The notes: generated from the sequence alone by a model not told the origin. A stretch of 45,813 bases of DNA from Chloroflexaceae bacterium (GCA_012034075.1 JAAURD010000014.1:1-45813); one strand, 5' to 3'. Positions 16,173 through 24,499 are shown, counted from the first letter of the stretch. Made by a program: numbers and translations.

Positions 16173-16242
16173 TAAACTTGGCGACTGGGCCGCAAGTCTG
16201 TTACCCAACAATGGTGTTGAAGCAATATGGAAGGAAAGAACA

Positions 16243-16716
16243 ATGTATACACCAGAGCAACTTGCACGACGCAATGCCTCACCCTGGACACGCATTCAAT
16301 TTATACTTGCTCCAATCCAGTTTATTGCGTTTCTGATCAGCTTTGGGTTGGTCATTCGCTATTTGCTCACCGGTGAGGGAGAACTCATTACCACTATCAG
16401 TATCTGGGTTAAAATTGCACTGATATGGGCACTGACCATAACCGGTATGCTCTGGGAAAAAGATGTGTATGGTCAGTACTTTATGGCCCACGAATTTTTT
16501 TGGGAGGATCTGGGTAATCTCATAGCCATTATTACCCACAACGCGTATTTTGTGGTACAGTGGCTTGGCTGGCCACAGCAAGATGTTATGCTGGTCATGC
16601 TTTTTGCCTACGTGACCTATTTGTTTAATGCTGGTCAGTTTATTATCCGAGGCATCAGATCGGCGCAATATCGCCGTCGTCTTGAGGCCCAGAACCAGCC
16701 TGTGGGTGGTCAGTAG
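16243..16716 (+). CDS. bchF: 3-vinyl bacteriochlorophyllide hydratase
   Basis: BchF adds water to the 3-vinyl group of (bacterio)chlorophyllide to give the 3-hydroxyethyl form, the substrate of BchC. The 157-residue membrane protein has the family features: YTPEQLARRNASPWTRIQFILAPIQFIAFLISF at the N-terminus, LTITGMLWEKDVYGQYFMAHEFFWEDLGNL in the middle and a C-terminal helix followed by basic residues. The length is normal. ATG 16243 has AAGGA about 8 bases upstream; the frame extends further upstream without a better start. bchC follows after 65 bases, so two consecutive pathway steps are encoded side by side. Confidence 0.92.
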   Translation: MYTPEQLARRNASPWTRIQFILAPIQFIAFLISFGLVIRYLLTGEGELITTISIWVKIALIWALTITGMLWEKDVYGQYFMAHEFFWEDLGNLIAIITHNAYFVVQWLGWPQQDVMLVMLFAYVTYLFNAGQFIIRGIRSAQYRRRLEAQNQPVGGQ

Positions 16717-16781
16717 AACCCTGTTCGTTATTGATTCTCTGATACGTTTACCTTTCCGTAGAGAGACTAGAGGTTATTACT

Positions 16782-17759
16782 ATGGCGCTCATATCGAAAG
16801 CTGTTGTTATTCCGCGCCGTCACGTCATTGAATTGAGCGAAGTCAAAGTAAATGATCCAGGTGCCTCAGATGTGCTGGTGCGTACCGTCTATACATCGAT
16901 CAGTGCGGGTACCGAGCGTATGTTGTTGGATGGGCGTATGCCCCATCCGGCCCTTTCGTTTCCAGTCATTCCGGGTTATGAGACTGTTGGTCAGGTAGTA
17001 AAAGTGGGGAAAAATGCCCCTGAAGAGCTACTCGGTCAATGGGTCTACGTTGGTGGTGCTCGTTGCTTTCAAGGCGTGAACGCCGCCTGGGGTGGGCAGA
17101 GTCAGTATCTGTCGGCCGAAGCTGACCGCGTGGTACCACTCAAGGGCATTATGCCAGAACGTGGCGTGGTATTGGCCCTTGGGGCTACTGCATTGCATGG
17201 TATCAGCGTAGCTCAGATTCGTCGTGGTGATCGAGTCCTGGTTTTGGGGCAGGGCATTGTGGGCCAACTGGCTGCCCGGCTGGCTCGTTGGGCCGGGGCG
17301 TCATTTATTGCGGTCGCTGACCGCGTCGATATTCGACTGAGCGTCTCAGAGGCGGATCGCATTATCAATGTGACCCATGAGGCGTTAGAAGAATCGCTCG
17401 ATGGAGAACGCGTCAATGTTCTGATTGAAGCAACCGGTTCCATGTCGGTATTGAGCAGTGCATTACCCCTGCTCGCTGATCATGGGCGCATCTTACTGCT
17501 GGGTTACTACGAGCATATTGATATTCCCTATGCTCCCGTCTTCATGCATGAAGCGCAGATCCTCATCGCCCGTGAGTGGTTCTCGGGACCAGATGGCGAT
17601 TTGCCACGTATCCGTGATTTGATCTTGCATGGCGAAATCGATATCGAAGGTCTGTTGACTCATCGCGTTCCACTCAATCGCATCCAGGCGGCCTATCGCC
17701 TGGCGCTTGAAGATCCTTCGTGTCTCAAACTCATTGTTGAATGGCCTGGCGATGAATAG
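16782..17759 (+). CDS. bchC: Bacteriochlorophyllide a 3-hydroxyethyl dehydrogenase
   Basis: BchC oxidises the 3-hydroxyethyl group to the 3-acetyl group of bacteriochlorophyll a using NAD. The 325-residue protein is an MDR-superfamily alcohol-dehydrogenase-like enzyme. The N-terminal catalytic domain has YTSISAGTERMLLDGRMP and PVIPGYETVGQV. The Rossmann domain has GDRVLVLGQGIVGQLAARLA (GQGIVG) at about 145-165. The cysteine and histidine zinc ligands of classic alcohol dehydrogenases are not evident, as in other BchC proteins. AGAGG lies 8 bases before the ATG. It ends the first block of photosynthesis genes; a new promoter follows it. Confidence 0.92.
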   Translation: MALISKAVVIPRRHVIELSEVKVNDPGASDVLVRTVYTSISAGTERMLLDGRMPHPALSFPVIPGYETVGQVVKVGKNAPEELLGQWVYVGGARCFQGVNAAWGGQSQYLSAEADRVVPLKGIMPERGVVLALGATALHGISVAQIRRGDRVLVLGQGIVGQLAARLARWAGASFIAVADRVDIRLSVSEADRIINVTHEALEESLDGERVNVLIEATGSMSVLSSALPLLADHGRILLLGYYEHIDIPYAPVFMHEAQILIAREWFSGPDGDLPRIRDLILHGEIDIEGLLTHRVPLNRIQAAYRLALEDPSCLKLIVEWPGDE

Positions 17760-17786
17760 AGACCGGCAGAACTCGGAACTATCTTG

Positions 17787-17795
17787 TGGTATAAT
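17787..17795 (+). promoter_or_regulatory. Extended -10 promoter before the small membrane protein and bchI
   Basis: TGGTATAAT at 17787-17795 combines the extended TG with a perfect TATAAT. No -35 box matches at 17 bases, as is usual for extended -10 promoters. It would drive the small gene at 17888 and probably bchI, the GTPase gene and bchD. The predicted leader is about 85 bases and contains the hairpin at 17838-17868. Confidence 0.55.
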
Positions 17796-17837
17796 ATGTC
17801 AAATACCTGCCACAGGGTGTGGAAAAGAACGTGTCAT

Positions 17838-17868
17838 ACCATGACCGGTATGTTGTACTGGTCATGGT
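17838..17868 (+). promoter_or_regulatory. Leader hairpin with alternative pairing
   Basis: ACCATGACCGGTA (17838-17850) pairs with TACTGGTCATGGT (17856-17868): a 13-bp stem with one G-T wobble and a 5-base loop. It lies between the -10 box at 17795 and the Shine-Dalgarno GAAGGAG at 17875-17881. A second, mutually exclusive stem is possible: CATACC (17835-17840) with GGTATG (17847-17852). It could be an RNA control element or a protein-binding dyad in DNA. No known riboswitch class was recognised. Confidence 0.45.
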
Positions 17869-17887
17869 GTACCTGAAGGAGCAAAAG

Positions 17888-18076
17888 ATGGATGGGGAAA
17901 CATTAACTCAAGCTATTGGGCCAATTACTCCAATGTTACTCTGCTGGGTGTCGCTTATTGTCACAGTAGTTGGGTTGATTGTCGCCTCGTATTTTACCAA
18001 TATCAAAGCCTTTGCTCGACGTTTACGCGGTCGAGTCGAACCGACTGGTGGTTATGTCGAGCGAACTGGTGAATGA
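17888..18076 (+). CDS. Small single-helix membrane protein upstream of bchI
   Basis: The 62-residue protein has a polar N-terminus (MDGETLTQAIGP), one long hydrophobic helix (about 13-40, containing LLCWVSLIVTVVGLIVASYF) and a basic tail (FARRLRGRVEP). I do not recognise it. The start has a strong GAAGGAG 6 bases upstream, so it is very likely translated. It is the first gene after the promoter at 17795, and bchI follows after 118 bases. A role linked to the chelatase operon is inferred from position only. A frame extending back to GTG 17819 would run through the hairpin and is less likely. Confidence 0.65.
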   Translation: MDGETLTQAIGPITPMLLCWVSLIVTVVGLIVASYFTNIKAFARRLRGRVEPTGGYVERTGE

Positions 18077-18117
18077 TGAGCCATAACAGCTCATTTGTCT
18101 GGAGCAATAGTCAGGAT

Positions 18118-18172
18118 AATCACCCCGGTGACTCTGTCCTCTGGTGCAAGAGATTCGGGTTCCGGGGTGGTT
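18118..18172 (+). promoter_or_regulatory. Inverted repeat in the bchI leader
   Basis: AATCACCCCGG (18118-18128) is matched by CCGGGGTGGTT (18162-18172) with one mismatch, enclosing 33 bases. It lies between the small membrane gene and the bchI start at 18195. Only a short T-run follows (GGTTTTCGG), so it could be an attenuator or a translation-control stem; evidence for either is thin. Confidence 0.35.
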
Positions 18173-18194
18173 TTCGGTTGCAATATGGTGTTTC

Positions 18195-19334
18195 ATGAAC
18201 ATGCAATCTGATCATATTGAGACAGTTGATACCACTGAGCATGATGAACAGGAAATCGTTGCTCATCGTACAAAAGAGACTCATCCGTATCCCTTCAGTG
18301 CTATTGTCGGACAGGCCGATTTAAAGCTCGCCCTGCTGTTGTGCGTGGTCCACCCTGGCATTGGTGGCGTGATGGTGATGGGTCATCGCGGCACAGCCAA
18401 ATCAACAGCGGTGCGGGCGCTGGCGGCGTTGTTGCCACCGATCAAAGCGGTGTCAGGATGCCCCTATGCCTGTTCTCCCGATCGTGCAGCGGGCTTATGT
18501 GAACAGTGTCAGACGCAGACGACACGCAAAACCAACAGCCGCAATAGTGATGCACAGTCCAAACTAAAAACGACCACTATGCCTGTACCGGTGGTCGATT
18601 TGCCTCTGGGTGCTACCGAAGATCGCGTCTGTGGTACAGTCGATATTGAACGTGCATTGACCCAGGGTGTACAGGCGTTTGCCCCGGGTTTGTTGGCCCG
18701 TGCCAACCGTGGCTTTCTCTACATTGATGAAGTCAACCTCTTGGAAGATCATCTGGTTGATGTATTGTTGGATGTGGCAGCAAGTGGAGTTAACGTGGTT
18801 GAGCGTGAGGGGATCAGCATCCGTCACCCGGCCCGGTTTGTGTTGGTTGGTAGTGGAAACCCCGAAGAAGGTGATTTGCGCCCCCAGCTGCTTGACCGTT
18901 TTGGTTTGCATGCTCGCATCACGACTATCACCGATGTTGCCGATCGGGTTGAGATCGTGAAACGGCGCCAGGCCTATGATCATGATCCGAAAGCATTTGC
19001 CGAGTCGTGGGAAAAATCTCAGGCTCGTCTGCGACGGCAGATTAAAGCAGCGCAAAAACGTCTGCCAGACGTAGTGTTACCTGATCGGGTGCTTTATCAA
19101 ATCGCCGAATTATGTGTCAAACTCGGCATTGATGGGCATCGTGGTGAATTGACGATCAGTCGGACGGCGACCTCACTGGCGGCTTTTGAGAATCACAAAG
19201 AGGTTGAATTAGAAGATGTACGCCGCGTTGCGGTGCTTTCATTGCGTCATCGTTTACGCAAAGACCCCCTGGAAACGCAGGATGACGACGTGAAGATTGA
19301 GCAGGCCGTCGACGAAATTCTACAACAGGGCTAA
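18195..19334 (+). CDS. bchI: Magnesium chelatase subunit I (AAA+ ATPase)
   Basis: BchI is the ATPase motor that, with BchD and BchH, inserts magnesium into protoporphyrin IX. The 379-residue protein has Walker A GHRGTAKST (63-71), Walker B FLYIDEVNLL (Asp178, Glu179), sensor 1 FVLVGSGNPEEGDLRPQLLDRFGL and a C-terminal lid helix bundle. After Walker A it carries a Cys-containing insertion, CPYAC...CEQC (Cys89, 93, 102, 105), followed by a polar stretch rich in Thr, Asn and Lys before PVVDLPLGATEDRV. The start is uncertain: ATG 18195 and ATG 18201 both have only GGTG nearby. The GTPase gene follows after 26 bases. Confidence 0.94.
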   Translation: MNMQSDHIETVDTTEHDEQEIVAHRTKETHPYPFSAIVGQADLKLALLLCVVHPGIGGVMVMGHRGTAKSTAVRALAALLPPIKAVSGCPYACSPDRAAGLCEQCQTQTTRKTNSRNSDAQSKLKTTTMPVPVVDLPLGATEDRVCGTVDIERALTQGVQAFAPGLLARANRGFLYIDEVNLLEDHLVDVLLDVAASGVNVVEREGISIRHPARFVLVGSGNPEEGDLRPQLLDRFGLHARITTITDVADRVEIVKRRQAYDHDPKAFAESWEKSQARLRRQIKAAQKRLPDVVLPDRVLYQIAELCVKLGIDGHRGELTISRTATSLAAFENHKEVELEDVRRVAVLSLRHRLRKDPLETQDDDVKIEQAVDEILQQG

Positions 19335-19360
19335 ACCAGCTGAGTATTCGTACAAACGCC

Positions 19361-20443
19361 ATGCATGATATCAAACTTGTGAACGAGGTCGAACAGGCGC
19401 TCTTTGATGCCCTCTCCAAACGAGGGCGGGTCAATATTCTCATTGCCGGGAAGACCGGTGTTGGCAAGAGCACCCTGATCAATGCCATCTTTCAGGGGCA
19501 GCTTGCTACCACCGGGCAGGGCCGTCCGGTCACCCAGAATACGCGTGAAATAACCAAAGCCGATATCCCGATTTCCATTTTTGATACGCGTGGTCTCGAA
19601 GCTGCCGCCTTTGAAGAGACCCTGGATGCATTGGAAAAACTCATTACCCTCCGCCGTAAAAACCCCGACCCACAGCACCATATTCATGTGGCTTGGGTAT
19701 GCATCGCCGAAGATTTGCGTCGCGTTGAAGAAGCTGAAAGCCGACTCGTTACGATGTTGGCTCGGTATATTCCGGTGATTGGTGTGATTACCAAAGCCCG
19801 TGCCGATCAAGGCTTCCGTGCCATTGTCCAGGAGTTGCTTCCCGATGCTCGCAACGTTGTGCGTGTGCGCTCTATCCCCGAAGAGCTGGATGATGGCTAC
19901 ATGCTCAAGCCAATGGGTTTGCAACAGTTGGTCGATGTCACCATGGAGGTCGTCCCCGAATCCCAGCAGAATGCGTTTACAGCTGCCCAAAAAGTTGATA
20001 TGGAGTTAAAAAAAAGGCGTTCACATCTGGTCGTGGGCAGTGCAGCTACTGCATCGGCTGCCGCTGGTGCAACGCCTATTCCGTTTGCTGACGCGGCGAT
20101 CATCGTCCCGATCCAGGTAGGGATGCTAGCCCAGATTACGGCCATTTTTGGTGTTCCCTTAACCAAAGGGTTTCTGACCACCTTAATTGCAAGCGTGATT
20201 ACTGGCAGCGGTGCAACCATGGCTGGTCGCACCATTGCTGCAGGGCTACTGAAACTGGTACCTGGTGCCGGAACAGCCGCGGGAGCCACCATTTCGGCGA
20301 CGACGGCCATGGCCGTTACAACAGCCTTTGGAGAAACCTACATTTTTACCCTCTCAAAACTGTTCGACGAGACTCGCGGTGAGCCACCTTCCGATGAAGA
20401 AATTATCAAACGGTTTCGTGATGAGTTACGAGGTCGCCAATAA
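19361..20443 (+). CDS. DUF697-type (YcjF-like) GTPase between bchI and bchD
   Basis: The 360-residue protein has an N-terminal P-loop GTPase domain: G1 GKTGVGKST (30-38), G3 DTRG (75-78) and a G4-like TKARAD (144-149). Residues about 215-340 form a hydrophobic, Ala/Gly-rich membrane region (GAATPIPFADAAIIVPIQVGMLAQI-type, then repeated small-residue helices), as in DUF697 GTPases. Such proteins are thought to act at membranes; no function in pigment synthesis is established. Its TAA overlaps the bchD ATG (TAATG), so the two are translationally coupled. It starts 26 bases after bchI with a weak start signal. Placement between two chelatase subunits suggests a role in chelatase assembly or membrane targeting, which is inference. 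Confidence 0.85.
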   Translation: MHDIKLVNEVEQALFDALSKRGRVNILIAGKTGVGKSTLINAIFQGQLATTGQGRPVTQNTREITKADIPISIFDTRGLEAAAFEETLDALEKLITLRRKNPDPQHHIHVAWVCIAEDLRRVEEAESRLVTMLARYIPVIGVITKARADQGFRAIVQELLPDARNVVRVRSIPEELDDGYMLKPMGLQQLVDVTMEVVPESQQNAFTAAQKVDMELKKRRSHLVVGSAATASAAAGATPIPFADAAIIVPIQVGMLAQITAIFGVPLTKGFLTTLIASVITGSGATMAGRTIAAGLLKLVPGAGTAAGATISATTAMAVTTAFGETYIFTLSKLFDETRGEPPSDEEIIKRFRDELRGRQ

Positions 20444-22404
20444 TGGTGGAGACCCTGGAACAGACTGATGGATCACCAACGTTGCTGCCCTTTTCCGCAT
20501 TAGTTGGTCTGGATGCGGCACGTCAGGCACTCCTCTTGCTGGCAGTTGACCCTGGTCTGGGCGGTGTGGTAATGGCTGCCGGGGTAGGCACCGGCAAAAG
20601 CACGCTCATGCGCAGTTTTGCTCGTCTTATCAGTCACATTCAAGCAGTCGATGAGGAAACAACCTATGACGTTGCTGCCATAAGCCGTGCTGTGGTTGAG
20701 CTACCGGTTGGCGTGACTGAAGATCGCTTGTTGGGAGGGCTTGATCTCGAAGGCACGCTTGCCACCGGCCAGCGCGTGCATCGGAGTGGCTTGCTTGCCC
20801 GTGCTCATGGTGGTTTACTCTATGCCGATGGGGTCAACCTGCTTGAAGAGAGCACCATTAACCATATTCTCGCTGCTCTGGATACAGCAACTGTTCGCGT
20901 TGAACGTGAGGGGTTGAGTGTCACTGAGCCAGCGCGGTTTTGTTTACTGGCCACCTACGATCCGGCGGAAGGACCACCCCGGCGTCATCTGTTAGACCGT
21001 GTCGGTCTGATTGTTGCGCCCGTGGCGCAATCGCCCACAGCAGCACGAGTTGAGGTGATGCGGCGCAATCTCTTACCTATCGGTGATCTAGCCGACTGGT
21101 TTGAGGAAGAGCAGGTGCTGGCTGCTATGGTGATGGCTGCCCGCGAAATCTTGCCTACTGTCACCATCAGCGATGAACAGCGCGAACAGATCAGCGCTAC
21201 CGCCTTGATGCTCGGTGTCGAAGGCCATCGTGCCGATATTTTTGCGACCCGTGCAGCGCTCGCCGCAGCAGCATTGGCAAACCGCGATGAGGTCATCGAC
21301 GAAGACCTTGAACGCGCGATCCGGTATGTTATCTTGCCGCGTGCCACACGCCTGCCCCAATTTCAGCCAACTGAAGAACCCGAAGAAGAGACCGAGCCGG
21401 AACCACCTGAACCGCCGGAGCAACCACCGGCGCCACCTGATCGCAATGATGACGAAGAAACCGAGCAACCACCAGAACCGCCGCAGGAGCCCCAGGCCAT
21501 TGAGGATCTGATCCTGTCCGCACTGGAGACAGATATACCTCCGGATGTACTGGAAACGCCATTCACCATTCGCCGTAGTGGACGAAGTGGCTCACGTGGC
21601 GCAACTGCTGGGCAACGTGGTCGCCATATCCGTTCGGTCCCCGGATTGCCCGGTCAGGGCCGTATCGATATTATTGCGACGTTACGTGCTGCTGCGCCAT
21701 GGCAAGCCGTGCGCAAGCAACATGATAAGAAACCACGCAAAGGCAAGCAAACAGCGGGCCAGCAGATTCGCTTGCGGGTCGATGATCTCCATATCAAGCG
21801 CTATCGAAGCAAGGCCGGAACACTCTTCTGCTTCCTGGTCGATGCCAGCGGCTCGATGGCACTGCACCGCATGCGTCAGGCCAAAGGCGCTGTCTCGGCA
21901 CTGCTGCAGCAAGCCTACGTCCACCGTGACCAGGTCGCTCTGTTAGCCTTTCGCGGAGAAAAAGCCGATGTGTTGTTGCCGCCCTCGCAGAGCGTAGAAC
22001 TGGCAAAGCGTGCGCTTGATGTGTTGCCAACCGGTGGCGGCACACCGCTGGCCTCGGCGCTGCTCACCGCCTACCAGGTTGCCGAGCAGGCTCGTAGTCG
22101 GGGCATTTTTCAGACCACCCTGGTTATCATTACCGATGGCCGGCCCAATGTCCCGCTCCACTTTGACCCGAACCAACCGAGAGAAGCACGTATGCAACAG
22201 GCGCACGAAGAGGTCGAGCGGCTCGCTGGCCGTTTGCGTAGTGCAGGCCTGGGCGCGGTTGTTATCGATACGCAGCGCAATTACCTCTCACGCGGCGAGG
22301 CGCAACAACTGGCCGCCTGGCTGGGTGGACGGTATGTCTACCTGCCCCAGGGGCGCGGCGAGCAAATTGCCCAGGCAGTGCTTGCGGCCAACGATGAGCA
22401 ATGA
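20443..22404 (+). CDS. bchD: Magnesium chelatase subunit D
   Basis: BchD is the platform subunit that joins the BchI hexamer to BchH. The 653-residue protein has an N-terminal AAA+ module, an acidic proline-rich linker (about 305-350) and a C-terminal von Willebrand A domain with an intact MIDAS site: DASGS from Asp467, TGGGTPLAS and ITDGRPN. Walker A is intact (GVGTGKST, 47-54), but the Walker B position reads LLYADGVNLL, with Gly where BchI has Glu, so ATP hydrolysis by this subunit is unlikely. That is typical of D subunits. The start overlaps the GTPase stop. Its stop is 1 base from that of moxR on the other strand, leaving no room for a terminator. Confidence 0.94.
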   Translation: MVETLEQTDGSPTLLPFSALVGLDAARQALLLLAVDPGLGGVVMAAGVGTGKSTLMRSFARLISHIQAVDEETTYDVAAISRAVVELPVGVTEDRLLGGLDLEGTLATGQRVHRSGLLARAHGGLLYADGVNLLEESTINHILAALDTATVRVEREGLSVTEPARFCLLATYDPAEGPPRRHLLDRVGLIVAPVAQSPTAARVEVMRRNLLPIGDLADWFEEEQVLAAMVMAAREILPTVTISDEQREQISATALMLGVEGHRADIFATRAALAAAALANRDEVIDEDLERAIRYVILPRATRLPQFQPTEEPEEETEPEPPEPPEQPPAPPDRNDDEETEQPPEPPQEPQAIEDLILSALETDIPPDVLETPFTIRRSGRSGSRGATAGQRGRHIRSVPGLPGQGRIDIIATLRAAAPWQAVRKQHDKKPRKGKQTAGQQIRLRVDDLHIKRYRSKAGTLFCFLVDASGSMALHRMRQAKGAVSALLQQAYVHRDQVALLAFRGEKADVLLPPSQSVELAKRALDVLPTGGGTPLASALLTAYQVAEQARSRGIFQTTLVIITDGRPNVPLHFDPNQPREARMQQAHEEVERLAGRLRSAGLGAVVIDTQRNYLSRGEAQQLAAWLGGRYVYLPQGRGEQIAQAVLAANDEQ

Positions 22405-22405
22405 G

Positions 22406-23353
22406 TCAGCGTGGCACCTCCACCCGTGCAAGAATACGACCTATTGCGGTATCTGGGGTCAACCCTTCAATTTCTGCTTCGGGTTTGAGAATAATGCGGT
22501 GACGATAGACCGGTCGTACCAGAAACTTGATATCATCTGGGCTAACATAGGTACGCCCCTGTATCGCCGCAAAGGTCTTGCCAGCCATCAACAGCGCGAT
22601 ACTGGCGCGTGGTGAACCACCCAGCACAAGATCAACACTCTGCCGGCTCTCATGGGCAATATCCGCAATATACTTGATAATTCCCTCTTCGACCTGAATA
22701 GCCGCAATTTCTTCGCGACAACGAGCCAGTACATCGGGAGTTATCACTGGCTGAAGCTGTATCTGTTCCAGTTTCTGGGCATCAAAACCACGATGATATC
22801 GACGTAAGAGTTCCATCTCTACGTCTAACGGGGCATAATCAATCAGGATTTTAAAGAGAAAGCGGTCAAGTTGTGCTTCCGGTAGCGGGTACGTCCCCTC
22901 ATATTCGATCGGGTTTTGGGTTGCCACCACGAGGAAGGGATCGGGTAACGCTATGCGATGCCCTTCAATCGTAATCTGCTGCTCAGCCATAGCCTCAAGC
23001 AAGGCGCTTTGGGTTTTGGGTGGAGCACGGTTAATTTCATCGCCGAGTAGGATCTGGGTAAAAATAGGGCCTCGTCGCAACCGAAACTGACCGCTATTCA
23101 TATCAAACACCTGTGTCCCAATGACGTCCGATGGCATTAAATCAGGGGTAAATTGCACACGCTTGAAATTGGCCTGGATCAAGAGCGCGAGTGTTTTGGC
23201 CATAAGTGTTTTGGCTGTGCCAGGTGCCCCTTCGAGCAACACATGTCCCTTGCTCAATAACGCTACCACAATCAATGTCAATGCTTCTTCCTGGCCCACC
23301 AGCACTTTACGTGCTTCATTCCGGACGGCCGTCACCATCTCTTGAACGTCCAT
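22406..23353 (-). CDS. MoxR-family AAA+ ATPase
   Basis: The 315-residue cytoplasmic protein is a MoxR AAA+ chaperone-like ATPase: Walker A GAPGTAKT (42-49), Walker [11 protein letters not shown] (Asp105, Glu106), sensor 1 [24 protein letters not shown] and a C-terminal lid domain ([15 protein letters not shown]). MoxR proteins help maturation of partner complexes, usually with DUF58/von Willebrand proteins encoded next door. Here the expected DUF58 gene is absent and a dispersed repeat separates moxR from the next gene upstream. The start has AAAGGAGGAG directly upstream. The gene is convergent with bchD, whose product also has AAA and VWA modules, but the two are on opposite strands. Confidence 0.92.
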   Translation of the reverse strand: MDVQEMVTAVRNEARKVLVGQEEALTLIVVALLSKGHVLLEGAPGTAKTLMAKTLALLIQANFKRVQFTPDLMPSDVIGTQVFDMNSGQFRLRRGPIFTQILLGDEINRAPPKTQSALLEAMAEQQITIEGHRIALPDPFLVVATQNPIEYEGTYPLPEAQLDRFLFKILIDYAPLDVEMELLRRYHRGFDAQKLEQIQLQPVITPDVLARCREEIAAIQVEEGIIKYIADIAHESRQSVDLVLGGSPRASIALLMAGKTFAAIQGRTYVSPDDIKFLVRPVYRHRIILKPEAEIEGLTPDTAIGRILARVEVPR

Positions 23354-23383
23354 ACTCCTCCTTTTTCAAGGTTATTACACCAA

Positions 23384-23470
23384 ATTCAGGTGATCACTGG
23401 TATGCGCTTCGATTAGGACACGGAGCGTCTGCTTGCAGCTGGCGCGTGCGGCTGCAAGCCGCACCTACGA
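23384..23470. repeat. Dispersed intergenic repeat, copy 3
   Basis: The left end ATTCAGGTGATCACTGGTAT is identical to copy 2. The hairpin GTGCGGCTGCAAGCCGCAC at 23446-23464 is identical to the two in copy 2. The internal part GGAGCGTCTGCTTG resembles copy 1. It fills the gap between moxR and the membrane protein gene upstream of it. Confidence 0.7.
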
Positions 23471-23537
23471 TGTTCGCTTCGACGCTTTGCGCTCCAACGC
23501 TTTGCGCTTCAACGCTTAGATCGCTTAGATCGCTTCA
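23471..23537. repeat. Short degenerate tandem repeats
   Basis: Imperfect repeats of about 15 bases with the core (C)AACGCTTTGCGCTt, then CTTAGATCG twice, run from the end of repeat copy 3 into the stop codon of the membrane protein gene. The last codons of that gene therefore derive from, or have been reached by, the repeat. Confidence 0.5.
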
Positions 23538-24464
23538 ACGACCCAGAGCATTGATCCGACGTTCCAGATCACTTCCTTCACGGTCATCTCGATTCCGCTG
23601 ATACCAGAGTGTCATCCAGATAGGCATCGGCGGAAGTACCACCACGACCGCGATAAGCCAGCTACTGGCTGCCACCAGTTGTGTAGCGGTAGAGTGTTCA
23701 CCTAGCACAAATATCAATGGAAATGGCAGAAACATACTAATAGCAGTTGTTACCGCAATCGATGTTGCGCCAAATATAGCACTTGCTACCATAAATGCAA
23801 GGATATTTTGACGGAAACGATAGCCTATCAAATTGAGACTCCGCTCAACCGCCTGACCAAATGAAAGCCGATCCTGGATAAACGATTGCAGGCTATAGGT
23901 CATCGCACTGTAGATCGCTCCAAAGAGAATAATCACCAGCACATACGCCAGCAACAGCAGCAGTGTCAAGAGCAAAAAGGTCACCACTAACACTCCCGAA
24001 CCAAAGCTCCCAGTCTCACCAAAAGCGATAGAGATACTGCTGATCAACATGGGCAAGACAAAGCAGATTGGACAGAAACAGATGCCTGCAATGACCGACA
24101 CAAAGATATTTGCCAGTACATAGAAGACAATACTGTAACAGCCCATGCCAATGACCCGAAACGGGTGCAGGGCAATTGCCTCACCGAGATCCAGGCTCTG
24201 TTCTTGCCGCGCCGCCAGAGTCAAACGGCTTATGGCTACCAGCAGATACATACCGAGAATCAGCGCCAACACCAACCAGAGCAGTATGCTCAGCGCTGCT
24301 ATTTCCGGACCCACACGGCCTGCCACGAGCATAGAAAGACCACTACTGATACTAACCAGCACCAACCAGCTAGCAACCAGCAGCAGAAAGCTGGTAAACT
24401 TGTACCGATAAATCCGTAATCCCTCGTCGATGATATCAAGAATAGGCTGGAGCGTTTCATGCAT
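23535..24464 (-). CDS. Polytopic membrane protein of unknown function
   Basis: The protein of about 309 residues has six or more long hydrophobic segments. The first 25 residues are amphipathic (HETLQPILDIIDEGLRIYRYKF), as in membrane proteins annotated near MoxR/DUF4350 genes and resembling the glycerophosphodiester-phosphodiesterase membrane domain. I cannot assign a function. The C-terminus is charged (NRDDREGSDLERRINALGR). ATG 24464 has AGGA 10 bases upstream; a TTG start at 24503 would overlap the DUF4350 gene stop. It is the middle gene of a probable three-gene unit, DUF4350-like, membrane protein, moxR, though a repeat element intervenes before moxR. Confidence 0.7.
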   Translation of the reverse strand: MHETLQPILDIIDEGLRIYRYKFTSFLLLVASWLVLVSISSGLSMLVAGRVGPEIAALSILLWLVLALILGMYLLVAISRLTLAARQEQSLDLGEAIALHPFRVIGMGCYSIVFYVLANIFVSVIAGICFCPICFVLPMLISSISIAFGETGSFGSGVLVVTFLLLTLLLLLAYVLVIILFGAIYSAMTYSLQSFIQDRLSFGQAVERSLNLIGYRFRQNILAFMVASAIFGATSIAVTTAISMFLPFPLIFVLGEHSTATQLVAASSWLIAVVVVLPPMPIWMTLWYQRNRDDREGSDLERRINALGR

Positions 24465-24499
24465 GATAGATGGTTCCTGGCAAGAAGCAATGCATATGT

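Noticed and set aside
17819-17887. GTG start at 17819 for the small membrane protein
   Set aside because: It would make the hairpin coding and has no Shine-Dalgarno, whereas ATG 17888 has GAAGGAG at good spacing.
18420-18610. Cys cluster in BchI as an Fe-S site
   Set aside because: Spacing fits a generic metal knuckle, and BchI relatives are not known to hold Fe-S clusters. I kept it only as a metal or redox suggestion.
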